Positions 46,770-57,655 of a stretch of DNA of 64,000 nt are shown here, piece after piece. Within the stretch, counting starts at the first letter, position 1. Each line of letters opens with the position of its first letter. The notes beneath the pieces were generated by a model. That model was not told the origin of the DNA. It did no database searches and saw only the letters and a list, made by a program, of their open reading frames with translations. The position numbers and the translations under genes were made by a program. The DNA is from Adenanthera pavonina. Lineage: Eukaryota > Streptophyta > Magnoliopsida > Fabales > Fabaceae. The stretch is taken from contig JAIVEN010000010.1 in assembly GCA_026686845.1 (NCBI GenBank), positions 25,456,001-25,520,000 on the forward strand, read 5' to 3'.

Positions 46770-47760
46770 TAACCTGGACTATTATTCTTGGATGCTATTT
46801 TCAAGTAATATTCCAAGAGCAAAATTCACTACTTGCTAACTATGACACTAATTTTTATAATAAAACATTTGTTTATATACATATATATATTCGTCAAGAC
46901 TCATTGACGCACTATGTACACATGCTAGCATGCAAACAATTTTTTTGCCACCATTTTACCCACACATACGTAAATGAATGTATGTACGTGCTTTGAATTG
47001 CAGCATGAAAATTTATAATTACTATTGTTATTTAAAGAATTACAATCATGAACAACTTGAATGAAAAAAAATGTAATTCTCTGCTCTCTAAATTTCAAAA
47101 AAATTATTAACACTATCCAAATAAAGAATTTATTCCAATATAAAGTTAGGACACACGACAGCGTCCTTAAGAAGATGAGCATTTATTAATTTGCTTGCTT
47201 TTCCTCTTAATTCAATTTAGCTTGGTATAAGTGGTTCCAGTGCAGATTAAGAGGGTTGAAAAATAAAATCCAAAGGATTGAGTTAAAACTAGTATTTGAG
47301 AGTGTGACGCACAAGGGATACTAGGTATATTTAACCAAATTGTACAACATATAATGATAGCACAGTAAGTATGAATATAATATGTTTATATGACATTTTA
47401 TAACTGTGCAATAATCATAAAGAAAAAAAAAAGCATCATGTTAGCACTAATTTCTCCAACTACATGCATCTCATAAAATTAAAACAAATCCATAAACCGG
47501 AACTCATCAATCACTTTATGAATAACCAAGAAACATGTTCACACTATGTTGTTGAAAGCTTCCTTGTAAATCACATTTATTGTTGTGTCAGTTAGGTTGC
47601 TTTTAGAATCAAAAATAAGAATTTTCAGTCATTTCCTACTTCGCTTGCAAGACGTAACCACATATTGCAGTTAACAAACAATAATTGAGATAAAATTGCA
47701 CTTGGAAAAATATATCTACATGCCATCTCAATGAATCAGCAGTCTTTGAACACATAAAAA
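46770..47760. other. AT-rich DNA, no gene recognised
   Basis: This is between the two CACTA elements. It has dense stops in all frames and no repeat signature I know. It may include the degraded 3' part of the second CACTA fragment. Confidence 0.4.
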
Positions 47761-47766
47761 GTCTTT

Positions 47767-48561
47767 TCAATCTTGGAATTGAAGGAAAATGTTGTAGCAC
47801 TTTAGCAGGAACTTTATGTGCCTTTTTAGATATTCTTCAATATCACAATCTGCTTCGGGATATTCTATCCATCTTGATGCTCCACAAATATGACACAAGT
47901 TGTCTTTCTCATGCTCTTTCCAGAACAACATGCAATTGTTAGGACATGTATCAAATTTTTTATGGTCTAAGCCCAAGTCCTTTATCATAGATTTTGTTTT
48001 ATTGAAAGAGACAGGAATGTTCAAATCTGGTATGGCCTCTTTTAATAACACTAGGAGAGCAATGAATGATGCATTGCTCCATCCATATAGACATTTCAAA
48101 AAATACGATCGAATAGTAAATGATAAGGTGGAGAATTTCTTACAACTAGGAAATAACTCTTGTTTTGCATCCTTAACTACTTTATAAAATTTCTTTGCAC
48201 CTTCATTTAAGCCTTCATCTACTACATTTGCTACAGCCATATCGTTAAATGTCTCAAACAATAAGCCATCAATATCATCAAATGAGTCATTACCATCACT
48301 ATCACTATCAAGATCCATAGGACACAACTCTTCACCATGGCATATCCACTTTCTGTAGCCTTCCAAAAAACCCTTACTTATTAAATGATTAAATATTGCA
48401 TCTCTTTTTTCCCAACTATCATTGCAGCATACAGCACAAGGGCACAAAATCTCTTCTCCTTTAAACTTTCCTTTGGTGAATGCAACATCCAAAAAGTGTA
48501 TAATGCCATTAATATACTCTTGACAATATCAAGGTAAGTCAATCCAATCCTTGTTTATCAT
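47767..48561 (-). pseudogene. Second CACTA TNP2 transposase fragment
   Basis: Minus strand, from an ATG at 48559-48561: NKDWIDLP, a TGA in place of Arg, YCQEYINGIIHFLDVAFTKG, KGEEILCPCAVCCNDSWEKR, AIFNHLISKGFLEGYRKWIC, then an acidic DSDSDGNDSFDD linker, LFPSCKKFSTLSFTIRSYFL, GWSNASFIALLVLLKEAIP, CPNNCMLFWKEHEKDNLCHI and CGASRWIEYP. This is the transposase-associated domain plus the start of TNP2, better kept than the element at 31.5 kb, with one early stop. It breaks off at RHIKFLLKCYNIF near 47767; the catalytic core is absent. Confidence 0.9.
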
Positions 48562-49125
48562 GATTAATTTACTGACCAAAATTTTTTTTTTTAAAAGACA
48601 ATTAATTAAAGGAATAATTATATTGAACTCCATGAGGCTCCTTCCTTCATTGCCTAATTATATTGAATCTATATATAATATAAAAAATCTAACAAGTGAT
48701 TCCTTAAAAAAAATTCTAACAAGCAAAATTGGTCATGAGCTATGAATTAGAGGCTCTATACATATAACAATTAGACATGAATCCTAAAAAACAAGCAACT
48801 AATACTTATTTCAAAACTATGGAATTAAATTAGGTGCCACACAGCGCACGCGCGCACACATACACAAACCTATTTTTAACTTGATGAATATTTTCAGATT
48901 AGGTTGTAATTTTGGCTTGACATGCAGATATACTTTTGAAGATCAGTAAATTTAATTGTCACTAACCTGTAAAAGTGAACTATTTTACACAACAAATTTA
49001 AATATTTTTTTAAAATTTATCATTCACATGTATCAATTCTACTTCTATGTAAGTTCCACAAACTGTTTAATGATAACAAAAATATAGAAATGTTAATAGG
49101 ACAAACAATGCAGTTTCCAGTAGTG
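47767..49125 (-). mobile_element. Truncated CACTA element (5' part)
   Basis: On the minus strand CACTACTGGAAACTGCATTG starts at 49125, about 560 bases upstream of the TNP2 start codon at 48561, the right place for the 5' terminus of a CACTA element. It differs from the terminus at 46769 (CACTACGCCAAAAT), so it is another family. No right terminus was recognised, and the 3' part seems lost. Confidence 0.6.
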
Positions 49126-51089
49126 ATCAACAAAACCTTTTTATGAATTTAAGAAGATAAAAGTTTACTTCTCACTAACTTCTCCATGATTAAAAAAAAA
49201 AGATAAAGAAGAAAGAAAAATTGCTTAAAAGAGAGTAACACGCATAAATCAAGACAAAATTACAATGGTCATAAGTTTCTGCAAAGTGTCTTTATTTTTT
49301 ATTTATATGATAAAAATCAAATGATTTGAATGAAAAGGAAGAAGAGTGGTAATGGTAGGGTCCATTGTGTTAAAGGTGAGAGATTATTATCTCTATTATA
49401 TAAAAGTAACCATACGAAACATTGTCCTATGTGACTATGGTCCAATTCATGTAACTTTAATTACCCACATAACCACACCACTTTTAATTCCTTTGGATGA
49501 ACATTAAATTCATTAATTTGTGCTTAGAGATGTGAGACACTGAAACCATAAGAAATTACTACATACTCTTAAAAGGCAAAGCATGAAAGAACTTTTTAGG
49601 AATACCTAATAATATTTTATCATTATATAAATTAATTTTTAAATATTGGTATCTTGACATACAAAAAATAACAATAACAATGCAAGAACTAGTGGGAGGA
49701 AACAGAAGAAATAATTTAATAGGGATGCCAAAAAAAATGACCAAAAAAGTTTAGGCATAATTGACAATTAATTAAAGGAATAAAACCACTGAGAGTTTAG
49801 GGATAAAATGAAGGGATATGATTGTTGTTATTGATTTATTAAATGCTAACCAAATTGTTATTCCCCTACATACTATTTATTTATTTATAGGAGACTAGTG
49901 TTGAGCTTATTCTGGATTGAAATTGAAACTCAACTTCTTTGAGTTATCATGCTTTTTTTCACACCAACCTTCCATCTAAGACTTGATGGGATTAGATTAT
50001 GAGACCTTAAATCCACATCTATGGAGCTCAAACTTTCCTTTTGATTTACATTAAATCATCCCATATCTACATACACGAGCACCTTCTATACTATAGGCCT
50101 CTAAATATAATGAGACTTTAGTAATGGGCCAAGACATATATTAGGGGCCACAACCCAAATATGTGGATACCATACACATTTTTTTAATATAATTATATGG
50201 TGCAAGTCTATGTGGAAATAATTCTTTTAACATGATTTTTTTTTGTCCATAGATCTTGAACTCGAGACTTTTCTTGAGTGGTATTAAATCTGTTGTCTCT
50301 TAACCCAACCAACGGAGATATATTATACACATATTCTTACTACAAGATTCAAACATACTTTAATATTGTTCAGAAATTAAATTTGCAAGGGAAAAATTGT
50401 ACTTAATTATATCAGCAATAGTCATCCTTTGTGTGTAATTACATATTTTTCTCATTCTTTAGCATTTGGGATTCAAGTTATCTCTAATTAATTTAACTTA
50501 AGAAGAAGAAAAATTTCTACTCTGCAACTTTTTTTTTCTTTCAAATATTGCGTATCATTGCAACTATTTATTGGAGCATACATCTAATATATTTTCCTTC
50601 TTCAATCCAAATTTACTCCCTAATATTAATAGTTTCAAACATTCACATCTCAAAAGAATCAGAATAATTTAGATAATTGATGGAGGATTGTAATTAATAT
50701 ATCATTTTTTTAACAGACATGTAGATGTCACTAATTTTCATAACATTGGATATACCACACAAGAATCACAAAGAACTCACCCTAAAGTTCGAATTTTCTT
50801 AATTTCTATGAAGAACCATTTTTAAATGATAAATTACTTTCAATTATACATTAATATCCCATACTACGACATCAAAAATACTAAAAAAATTGTAAAGTAA
50901 CATATAAGCAGTTCATTGTCATCAGAAGTCTTCTATTTAGGGGTAAGGTTTGAATAATCATAGGAAATAAATAAATGTATCCACATGTTTAACGTACAGG
51001 GACTTACTCCTGGACAAACCATAAGGCATAAGCACACTGTAGGAAACATGTCTCCTTCCTCTAAAAAAAGAAAGTTAGCCAATCCATGG
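48562..51089. other. AT-rich region without recognisable genes
   Basis: 48562-49125 would be the 5' untranslated part of the truncated CACTA element. From 49126 to 51089 I see only AT-rich sequence, a possible SINE trace at 50220-50325, and a short CA/CG microsatellite at about 48841-48866. The target sequence of the solo LTR begins at 51089. Confidence 0.45.
50220..50325 (-). repeat. Possible tRNA-derived SINE remnant
   Basis: The minus strand reads GGTTGGGTTAAGAGACAACA followed by CACTCAAGAAAAGTCTCGAGTTCAAGATC, which resembles a tRNA-like D-arm/A-box region and a B box (GTTCAAGATC against GTTCRANNC). No RNA structure can be confirmed, and no poly(A) tail is evident. Confidence 0.35.
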
Positions 51090-51236
51090 TGTAATGCCCC
51101 TCATGATATTTTTCTTGGCATTGTGTTCAGGATGGAGGAAGGCTCAAGTGGAGTCTGGAAGAGCTCCACGCCGCGGCAAAGAGCAGGGCCGCCACGGCAA
51201 GAAGCTTTCCAGTGGCGTTGTTCTGGAAAATTTGGT

Positions 51237-51297
51237 GGAGCCGCAGCGAGGAGTGTTGGAGCCGCGGCGAGGAGTGTTGGAGCCGCGGCGAGAGTCG
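51237..51297 (+). repeat. 21-bp GC-rich tandem repeat, three units
   Basis: Units GGAGCCGC[A/G]GCGAGGAGTG plus TT begin at 51237, 51258 and 51279 (the last incomplete). It is GC-rich within AT-rich surroundings and has repeated CG sites. It is not seen in the B copies at 35958 or 60619. Confidence 0.9.
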
Positions 51298-52059
51298 AAA
51301 AAATTGTTTAAATCCGGATTAGTCGGACGCCAAAGAAAGAAAGGAAACGAAGGGAGCGACGCAGAGAGACGAGGAGCAGTGCTAAGGTTTGGCATTTTCG
51401 GTGTCCCAGAGTGATTCTCGTCCATCGGGAGCTTGGATTCAAGTTGGTAAGCATTCCCTACTCCTCTCTCTCCATTTTCTTCGGTTGAAATTTGGGATTT
51501 CCAGTTGTATGGTTGGATTTTCGGTTTGGGGTGAAATGCACAGATTGGAATGGATGTTTTGGGGTTAAGGAAGTATGTTTTGGTGTTCTTGTTGCTTGAA
51601 TGTGAGTTTTGAAGGGATTATGTGTGTTTAGAGCTTAACCCTAGGTTGTCTTTGGTAATGGCTCTTAGGAATTCAAGGTGTCTGAGGTTGTGTGGTATTT
51701 GAGTTATCCCTAAGAGCTTATTGATGCATAAAAAGGGGTGTTGGAACCTTGGGTTAGGTTAATGTGGTGGAATTGTGAGGTTTGATTTGTTGGTATATTG
51801 TGCTAATGGAAGAATTGTGACATGATAAAGGTTGTTGGCCAAGCGAGAGGGGTTCACGCGTACTGGACAGTTCAAGGAAGCTTGTGGAACTCGTGTGTGT
51901 GTGGTAACGACAATTGAGGTAACCGGGTGTTTGTTTATATTGTATTGATTATGTTATATGATAGTACGTGTATTTATGTATATATGCATGTCTCTTTCAT
52001 ACCACGGTATCGATGTGTTTGTGTGTACGATTTGTATATATATCGTGGTATGTATACTG

Positions 52060-52215
52060 ATGATGATGATATGTGTGATGATGATATGATAGGTTGCACA
52101 CATGACATTATGATGATGATATGATGATACATGAGCATCACCACATGACATTATGAGATTGTGATGTATGGTGGATGTGGTGGTGATGACGTGATGGTGG
52201 TATGATGTATGATGA
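52060..52215 (+). repeat. GATGAT/ATGATG microsatellite
   Basis: Loosely repeated ATG/GAT trinucleotides fill this stretch. In the minus-strand B copies the counterpart is an ATC/CAT run (37330-37430 and 61915-62090). It is thus a family feature that varies in length. Confidence 0.8.
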
Positions 52216-52224
52216 TGTATATAT

Positions 52225-52404
52225 GTTAGGGAGAATAAGGTTGGAATATATATATATGTTAGGGAGGATAATGTTGGATTATGTATATATGTTAGGGAGG
52301 ATAAGGATGGATAATATATATGTTAGGGAGGATAAGGATGGATAATATATATGTTAGGGAGGATAAGGATGGATGATATATGTGTTAGGAAGAATAAGGA
52401 TGGA
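52225..52404 (+). repeat. 31-bp minisatellite, six units
   Basis: GTTAGGGAGGATAAGGATGG followed by an AT-rich tail (ATAATATATAT) begins at 52225, 52259, 52291, 52322, 52353 and 52384; spacings are 34, 32, 31, 31, 31. The later units are most alike. It replaces the GATTTAGGGAAGG block present in the other B copies. Confidence 0.9.
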
Positions 52405-53445
52405 GTCCCTGTGCGGGCAACATGCATGTCATTCATTTCATATTGCATACATGATTGGTGTGAGATATATGTATATATATATATTTGTGTGTGTGTGGTT
52501 GTTGTTCCCGGTTACTGAGACATTGTCTCACCCCCTCTCCCATAAACTAACCTTTCAGGTGATGGTTCTGGCACTAGTCCGGAGAAGACGCGGGAGTAGC
52601 TGTGTACGTGGGAATAGTCTATGTAGCGTGTGTATGTTGTATTAGTATCTTGTGCCAAGTAGGATAGCATGGTTTGTAATGGATAATGTTATGATTGAGA
52701 CTGGTCATGTATGGATGTTTATGTATGTGGTATGTATGGTTGAATGTTGTTGAGAAGTATGTGTGACAGTTTTGGTAAGTCCAGAGTGTTGTTGGGCCTT
52801 GTTGGTTTTGCGTAAGGGCCTGTAGCCCATTTGGTCAGGTTGGGTTCCAAGGGGTCAAATCTCAGAGGAGTGGTTCCTTTGAGGTAAAACCTCTTTGGAC
52901 AAGTTGGTTTAGGGGTTTTGGACCTGTATGAATGGTCTCTGAGCGACCAGTTGCCTTTGGTGGCAATTGTAGGTGGCTAGTGGTGAGTTTTGGTCAACAA
53001 GTGGCCAAAACAGTGTCAAGGGTCCAGAATCTCCATACGGAGTTGGATTGAGGTAGAAGTGGTGTCTTTGGATAGATGGGGACTAGATTGACTTGTAGGA
53101 GTTGGATTCGAGTCAATCGAAGGTCGGAGCATAAAGTTATGCATGTTAGAAGTTCGCCCCGGAGTGTTGAAATTACTGATATGGTATATCAGCAGGGGGC
53201 GCCAAGGCGAGGGAAGGCAGGCCGCGGCGCCAGAGGAGGCAGAAGCGATGTTGTGACAGGGGAGGCCGGAGCCGTGGCGGTACTGTAGCGGTCGCAGCCC
53301 CCGCCCAATTTTTGGTGCTTTTGTGTTGTTTCCACTGTGTTTATGAATTTGGAAGAGTTGTTTGAGATGTTAGGGTTGTGTAGGGTCAGATGTGGAAGTT
53401 TTTGGTTATGTATGAAGGTGTTCGGAGGTAGGATGTTACACATGG

Positions 53446-55500
53446 GCCCTACCAGCACCGATCATGTCACCAATAAAAGGAACAACTTACTATTCATGTG
53501 GTGAGGATTAAAAGCACATATATCAATACATAATATATAGAGATCTTTTACATATATTGTGTTTATCCTTGACTTAGTATAATATAATGTTCCCCCAGCC
53601 ACTACGTATGATTTAAATAGCTAACCAATCCATATATAATTCATCATTCATGGTGGGACCAGATGCAAGTTATGGGATTCACATTTGTCATACTATCATC
53701 TCCACTTGGCATCTAATTTTATCTTCCAACTTATTTGAGGGACCACATATATACAAGTTATGCAAAACATCCAGATTATTTAGCATATATGTTAGCTTAA
53801 CATTGGGACCTATCATTGATATCTTTCTTGAAGGCCAAAAGGAGAATATTCAAACATTACCATCAAACCATTAACTCTAAACAACCTTTATCATCAATCT
53901 ATTACACATCTGAATCTATCTCAAGCTTTACGTCTTTGTCAGTGAACCCATTATCATCAAATTTTTAGCAAGTATAGTTACAATCACTCTCATACAACAA
54001 TTTAAGATTAAGAATAGCAAAACCCACATGAATAATTTTTTTTATGGAAATCTATATCTACAATTTCAGAAATCATTCAGAAGATTTAAAAATAGAAAAA
54101 AAAATTCCAACTAACCTAGTGATGGAGGAAATGCTGTAATGAAGCTCCAAGATCTTCAAGGTTCACCTTCCCAAATACCCAGTAAGCACTAAATCAAACG
54201 AACAGAAAAAATAGAGAAGAGGGAAACACTTAAGCACTAAACTGAAGGAATAGAGAAGAGGGCAATACTTAAGCACTAAACTTAATGAACAGTGAAGAGG
54301 GCGGGGTAGTGATCGATGTACTATTAATGATGGCAGCTGAAATACCTTTCACCAAAGATGGTAAGATAGTCTTTAGATGGGCAGCAAGATGACAGGAAGA
54401 TGTCGACAACTGGAGCTCCTTCAGATGGCCGGAACTCCTTCTTCAACGGCTGTCTTCAGTGAGGCAAGAAGAAGAGGCTATGTTTGATTACATGATGCCT
54501 TGTTTTTGAGCAATGGTGAGGCAAGAAAAGGCTTGACCAACGGCGATGTTTAGCACGCAAAAGGAAGAATGGAGAGGAAAGTTCGATTAACTGCTACAGC
54601 TCGGTGTTTTTAGGTCTTCAAATACCCTCTGTTTCCTTTTTTTTTTCCCAATACCGCCAAAACAAAAATTTCCAGCTCCAAAATGTCCAAGAAAAAAAAA
54701 TGGCACCATGTCATCAATTATTTAGAAAAAGGCACTCACCCTTTAATACGTTCAGTACTCATACATGATATTTGAAATATCACACTAACTTTTTTGTCAC
54801 ACTAATATTTCAAATCAATTATTTTCTCCACATAGCAAATACATGTTTGTGACATTTGAAGACCCAGATTATAACTAAAAAAAATATGAACTAATTTTTT
54901 TATGAAGTGCCGATAACTTATTTTTATGGGTTGTAAGCACATATAAAATGTTTATTTTAAATATAAATCCCAAGTGAATTTTTTGGGTCTTGGAACAGGA
55001 GTATTTTTTTCCAATAAACAACAAGAAAATTTCAACACCTAAAATATTTAAACATATTAAAAAAATTATTAAACTCCATTTATGAGTTTTATATTGTAAT
55101 TATATTTTAAATATTGTGAACACTGTATTTTGTCCAGCTCATTTAATGAAAAATCATGAATATATAAAAGAAAACATTTCTGTTATGATTCATAGGAAAA
55201 ATAGTAAATTCATAATATTTTAGAAGATTTAAAAATTTGAAAGATATTAAAATATAAAATATTCTTAGGTTATCTTTAAAGATTACAGAGTAAAACTTAA
55301 TCATTATCTTTTGATATATAAAAACAAAAATAGAATAAAAGAAATCAAGAGATTATCTTTTAAGATCTTACTAATTTCCCCATCCATAAGATTTGAAAAA
55401 ATATAAAAATAATACCAAGAAAAATTAAATCAACAATAATGAATATCTTTTGAATGGGATTCAATAATCTTCAAAAAGATTAGAAAATCAAGATATTATT
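53446..55500. other. Region without recognisable genes
   Basis: AT-rich with a slightly richer part at 54120-54600 (GTCGACAACTGGAGCTCC, GCTGTCTTCAGTGAGGC) that could be exon-like or the untranslated part of a DNA transposon, but no frame shows a known domain. Open frames at 53650-53874 lack any family signature. Confidence 0.4.
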
Positions 55501-55520
55501 TCTATAGGATTCTTATCTTC

Positions 55521-55690
55521 TATAAATAGAGGACTTAAGATCCAGAAAAAGGATAGTCACTAGGGAATGAGAGTTTTAGAGATTGTGAGACCAAAGGTGG
55601 GCAAGATTGAGTCTCAAGAATAAAGCAAAAGAGAAAGAAAAAGAAAGCTTACATATCCACAAAATACAAGGTTAGTTTCCTATCTCTCCT
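55521..55690 (+). promoter_or_regulatory. Promoter-like TATA region with short leader
   Basis: CTATAAATAGAGGACTTAAG (TATA box 55521-55529) is followed by a purine-rich leader (GAGAAAGAAAAAGAAAGC) and AAGGTTAGTTTCC near 55669, which resembles an exon end with a splice donor. No coding frame follows, so it may be the promoter of a decayed transposon or of a non-coding RNA. Confidence 0.4.
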
Positions 55691-56009
55691 GCACATCTCC
55701 TTTCCGCCATAAATCTATATGAGATTTAATTTGGAAGTTTTCAATTTTCTGCTTGCGTCCTTGAAACACATGTATAATGGGCAGGGGGTATTTTAATAGT
55801 GTAGGATTAATATTTGGTCACTCACATGTGATCCTTTTCTTTTACAGTCTCACAGTAGTCAAGGGATGATAACATCCTACTCTAAGGTTTAATATTAATA
55901 AATCGATGCCTCACGTTCTGATGATAGTACCATTGTGCTTTGTCATGTTTTAGAATAAATATTATTGTAACTTGATATTGCCATAAACAAATCAGCCTTT
56001 TTCTTCTTA

Positions 56010-56430
56010 AATCATGAGGGATACTAATTATCTATGTGGCCACTTATAGTATAGACTAAAAGACTATGAGCAATATCGATTTTTGTCATAGCAATCCATA
56101 CATTTTAAAAAACATAATCTCAAGAAATCTGAAATTAGTAGTAATGTTTCAAAAAAAAAATGTTTTTTCCTCTTTAAAAATTCTTTCTTTTCTAATTGTT
56201 TTGATTATTTATCATAAGGGATGCCAATTATCCTTGTGGGCACTAAAAGTGTTATTTAACAAACTATGAGTGATACTAATTTTCATTATAGTTACCTATA
56301 TTTTAAAATATATGTATAACTAAAAAAAAAACAAACAGAACTTTTTATTAGTAATTTCTTTTTTCTTTCCACACTTTAGAACTTGCTATAACTATGAGTG
56401 ATACCAATTTTCATCATAGATGCTAATCAA
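56010..56430 (+). repeat. Degenerate tandem repeat, about 200-bp period
   Basis: ATGAGGGATACTAATTATC at about 56015 and ATAAGGGATGCCAATTATCC at about 56215, each followed by a GGCCAC/GGGCAC step and then ACTATGAG[C/T][A/G]ATA (56062, 56264), with a third ACTATGAGTGATACC at about 56391. Sequence between the units has diverged. Confidence 0.6.
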
Positions 56431-56639
56431 AGGATATTTTTTCTGAAATAAATCTAAAGTGTATACTCAATGTTTCTTCTCAATTTTTAGAAAAATTATT
56501 TTTTCTTTAACGAAAAAGCATATATATCATGTTATTTACTTCAGGAAATAGAAATTAAACAATAATTTTCAAAATGGACACCAACCAACTTTTTACCCTG
56601 AATTACATGGACTTTAATCCCTTTCAAGGGTACGTAGGC

Positions 56640-56658
56640 CCTAGATTCAAATTCTAGG
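56640..56658 (+). other. tRNA T-arm-like hairpin
   Basis: CCTAGA-TTCAAAT-TCTAGG forms a perfect 6-bp stem with a 7-base TTCAAAT loop, like a tRNA T-arm. No acceptor stem or anticodon arm is visible upstream, so it may be a SINE or tRNA pseudogene trace. Confidence 0.3.
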
Positions 56659-57168
56659 TTAAGTCCCCCATTTATAAAAATATAATATTTTTCCTCTTTT
56701 TGGCTAAATAATTACATATAATGAACAATGATAATTAAAATAATAATTAAGACCTTATTATTAAAACATAATGAATTTAGGGTAACTGTTCTCTCAAATG
56801 GGTGGCATAGGATGCCTAACACCTTCCATCCTTTTCTATTTGTTAGGTTTTCCAAAATTTTTCCTTGATGGCTACCCCATTTTGATTTTCAGTTAAAAAT
56901 CGGGTGCAACAAGTATAAAATAATTTTAACTTTGTATATAACTTTGAATATTTTACTTGAGTACCCATGGCCAAATTTTCTTTTTTTACTTGCGTACACA
57001 CCAAAAACGAGATCAATAATATATCCAAGACAAGTACAAGAGACGGAATTTGATCGTACATTTGATGAAATCTATAATACTATCTCATCTAAGAGGTACT
57101 TTCCTTTTGAGCACAGAGATACAAAAATGTTAACATTTAATAAATGAGAAACAGATCATGAAGACCAA

Positions 57169-57230
57169 CCAATAAAAAGGATAGAAGGAGCAGATGCTAG
57201 CGGATATCATTTCCTCATCCTTTTTATTGG
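57169..57230. repeat. Perfect 13-bp inverted repeat
   Basis: CCAATAAAAAGGA (57169-57181) and TCCTTTTTATTGG (57218-57230) are exact inverted copies separated by 36 bases. The single-strand fold would be a hairpin; an alternative is a terminal inverted repeat of a tiny element of 62 bases. Confidence 0.65.
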
Positions 57231-57312
57231 CTTTCCTTCTTGATTTTGTTGTTGTTTTCTTATACTGATCTCTGACCCCTTGCATTACAAATATATATAT
57301 ATATATAGAAAA

Positions 57313-57655
57313 AGTATAAGAACATTTTCAAAATGTTGCCAAAAGTTATATTAAGAGTGATTCTTTGGGAACAATTATTTTTGTTGCCTATCATAAGGGG
57401 AACATTTCCTCAATATTGCCACAAGAGTAGGCAACAGTTATTCATTATTACCTATTTTAGAATTACATTATAACAATTTAAAAATATTGCCTATTTAATT
57501 ATAGGTAACAGCTATGAAAGGTTGCCTTATATTTTGTTGCTTAAAGTTTAAAATAATAGTTACATTTTCATTAATGTTGCCTATTCATATATTAAGCAAC
57601 ATTTTTATAATTGTTGCAAAGAAAAGTGTTGCCATATCTGAAAAATGTTATAGTG
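57313..57655. mobile_element. CACTA-type MITE, 343 bp
   Basis: The right end reads TGAAAAATGTTATAGTG (minus strand CACTATAACATTTTTC). The left end AGTATAAGAACATTTTC is its approximate inverted copy with decayed first bases. Inside, short repeats of TTGCC/GGCAA (TTGCCAAAAG, TTGCCTATC, AGGCAACAG, TTGCCATATC) are arranged from both ends. It has no coding capacity, as expected of a non-autonomous derivative. Confidence 0.65.

Larger units (their letters stand above)
51090..53440 (+). mobile_element. Solo LTR, family B, 2,351 bp
   Basis: It runs from TGTAATGCCCCTCATG to GGAGGTAGGATGTTACA and is flanked by perfect CATGG duplications (51085-51089 and 53441-53445), so the boundaries are exact. Order inside: CG-rich block (51160-51300, many CCGCGG), GTAAGCATTCCC after TTCAAGTTG (a splice-donor-like point also at 11507), palindrome words (51998, 52040), ATG-rich microsatellite (52060-52215), a private minisatellite (52225-52404), GAGACATTGTCTCACCCCC, CAGAATCTCCATACGGAG, and a second CG-rich block (53195-53300). 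No internal genes. Compared with 35958-38424 it lacks the GATTTAGGGAAGG block. Confidence 0.95.

Noticed and set aside
51094..51414. Overlapping 93-108-residue frames on both strands
   Set aside because: They come from the GC-rich block of a solo LTR with a 21-bp tandem repeat; stop codons are rare there by composition only.
52060..52151. 65-residue His/Asp-rich frames on both strands
   Set aside because: Products of the ATG/GAT microsatellite, not proteins.
52225..52404. Regularly spaced repeats resembling a CRISPR array
   Set aside because: Units are directly adjacent with no unique spacers, in a plant LTR; it is a minisatellite.
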